64,000 bases of DNA, taken from Streptomyces xanthochromogenes. Lineage in GTDB: Bacteria > Actinomycetota > Actinomycetes > Streptomycetales > Streptomycetaceae. The notes below the pieces were generated by a model. That model made no database searches, was not told the DNA's origin, and saw nothing but the letters and a program-made list of their open reading frames with translations. Both the position numbers and the translations under genes were made by a program. Below are positions 63,270 to 64,000 of the stretch, piece after piece. Each line of letters opens with the position of its first letter. The stretch's first letter is position 1. The stretch covers positions 402,125-466,124 of the forward strand of contig NZ_BMUZ01000002.1 in the NCBI RefSeq assembly GCF_014650455.1, given 5' to 3'.

Positions 63270-64000
63270 ATGGTGGCGAAGAAGACCGCCGTAGAGACCA
63301 CAACGGCGTCCGCGAGACCCGATGCCACGAGTGCCACCACGGGCTCGGCGGGCGGGGCGGCGACGACGAGGAGCACCGTTGCCAAGAAGGCGGCGGCCAA
63401 GAGGACGACCCCGGCCGAGGCCGCTTCCGGGACCGCCACGAAGACCGCCTCGGCGAAGGCCGCGGGGAGCGAGAAGGCGTCGGCCAAAAAGGCGGCCACC
63501 CCCAGGAAGGCCGCCGCGAAGAAGACGGCCGCCAAGAAGACCGCGGCCGGCAAGGCAACCGGGACGGCGCGGGCCGCGTCCGACAAGGCGACCGACAAGG
63601 ACAGGGCGACCGGCACGACGGCTCCGGCGGTATCCGCCGGGGCGCGCGCCAAGAAGGCCGCGAACGCGGCCCAGGGGGCGGCTGCGGCCGCGGAAGAGAC
63701 GGGAGCCAACAAGGTGGTTGCGAAGAAGACCGCGGCAAGGGCGACGGCGGCCGGGACCGCGTCGGCGGTGCCGGCGGCCCGTGCCGTCGCCACGGCCGCC
63801 CCGGGGGAGCTTCCGGTCCGCCCGGGCGAGGACCCCTGGACTCCGGAGGAGGTCGCCGAGGCGCGCAACGAGCTGTCGAGCGAGGTGCTGCGGCTGCGCA
63901 GCGAGATCGAGTCGTCGGAGGCGGCCCTGGCCGGCCTGATGCGCGACTCCGGCGACGGCGCGGGCGACGACGACGCCGACACCGGCACCAAGAACATCAC
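63270..64000 (+). CDS. ddbA: Histone H1-like/DksA-TraR fusion protein, 3' truncated
   Basis: The frame runs open to the window edge (243 complete codons). The first 170 residues or so are Lys/Ala/Thr-rich with repeated 'AAKKTAAKK'-type motifs, like the C-terminal tail of histone H1, and should bind DNA. They are followed by 'PWTPEEVAEARNELSSEVLRL' and an acidic helix, the beginning of a DksA/TraR coiled coil; the zinc finger would lie outside. ATG 63270 has AAGGGG upstream. A protein of this type next to ileS in S. coelicolor (SCO2075, DdbA) was described as a two-part nucleoid protein. The minus-strand open frame opposite is a base-composition shadow. Confidence 0.85.
   Translation, partial: MVAKKTAVETTTASARPDATSATTGSAGGAATTRSTVAKKAAAKRTTPAEAASGTATKTASAKAAGSEKASAKKAATPRKAAAKKTAAKKTAAGKATGTARAASDKATDKDRATGTTAPAVSAGARAKKAANAAQGAAAAAEETGANKVVAKKTAARATAAGTASAVPAARAVATAAPGELPVRPGEDPWTPEEVAEARNELSSEVLRLRSEIESSEAALAGLMRDSGDGAGDDDADTGTKNI

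Noticed and set aside
62954-64000. Minus-strand Ala/Val/Phe-rich open frame resembling a membrane protein
   Set aside because: It is the reverse complement of the Lys/Ala-rich codons of the H1-like gene, which give apparent hydrophobic repeats. The plus-strand gene has a ribosome site and known synteny.

Overview
This 64 kb window is a GC-rich actinobacterial chromosome segment, almost certainly from a Streptomyces core region. The evidence is the strong G/C bias at third codon positions, frequent GTG/TTG starts, many leaderless-looking starts, and gene order. The order runs from glucokinase through the MacRS two-component system, phosphofructokinase, trp, aro, bacterioferritin, thi and metF genes to the division and cell wall (dcw) cluster and ileS. 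As I recall it, this matches the S. coelicolor block from about SCO2127 down to SCO2075. I see no mobile element, CRISPR array, rRNA or tRNA. Only the first gene (5' end missing) and the last gene (3' end missing) are cut by the window edges.

1-9.2 kb: end of a glucokinase-linked gene, ROK glucokinase glkA, an endonuclease/phosphatase-fold protein, a two-gene minus-strand pair (esterase and membrane protein), a PlsC-type acyltransferase, the sensor kinase/regulator pair macS-macR, a phosphofructokinase with a pyrophosphate-type active-site signature, and a D-2-hydroxyacid dehydrogenase.

9.2-15.9 kb: a fused anthranilate synthase (trpEG) under a trp attenuator with a three-Trp leader peptide, a secreted amidase, class II DAHP synthase, and the iron-storage pair bfd/bfr, with a likely iron box before bfd.

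15.9-28.8 kb: a molybdopterin oxidoreductase, endonuclease IV, a PASTA-domain Ser/Thr kinase, a thiOSG operon under a TPP riboswitch, a ferredoxin reductase-like flavoprotein, an Rv2175c-type DNA-binding protein, thiE, leaderless metF, a Q/Y-rich-tailed membrane protein, a CrtI-like oxidoreductase and a DUF4126 membrane protein with a MacR-box-like palindrome upstream.

29.1-41.0 kb: an ABC ATPase-YhgE/Pip-TetR operon with a 22-bp operator, a HEPN-like protein, a methyltransferase, a DUF3040 protein, a MoxR-DUF58-transglutaminase operon and a beta-carbonic anhydrase.

41.2-59.1 kb: the dcw cluster rsmH-ftsL-ftsI-murE-murF-mraY-murD-ftsW-murG-ftsQ-ftsZ-yfiH-ylmE-sepF-yggT-divIVA. It has a clear promoter and about a 235-nt leader before rsmH, and a separate regulatory region before ftsZ carrying a BldD-like box and WhiA-type GACAC motifs. 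mraZ, murC, ddl and ftsA are not in the cluster. 59.1-64 kb: ileS with a T-box leader, and the start of a histone-H1-like/DksA fusion gene.

The least explained feature is a dispersed composite intergenic repeat at four places (about 2.3, 23.3, 35.2 and 59.4 kb), three of them between convergent genes. It contains two small stem-loops whose stems are kept while loops vary. No wholly unknown multi-gene system stands out; the main novelty lies in regulatory and structural signals.
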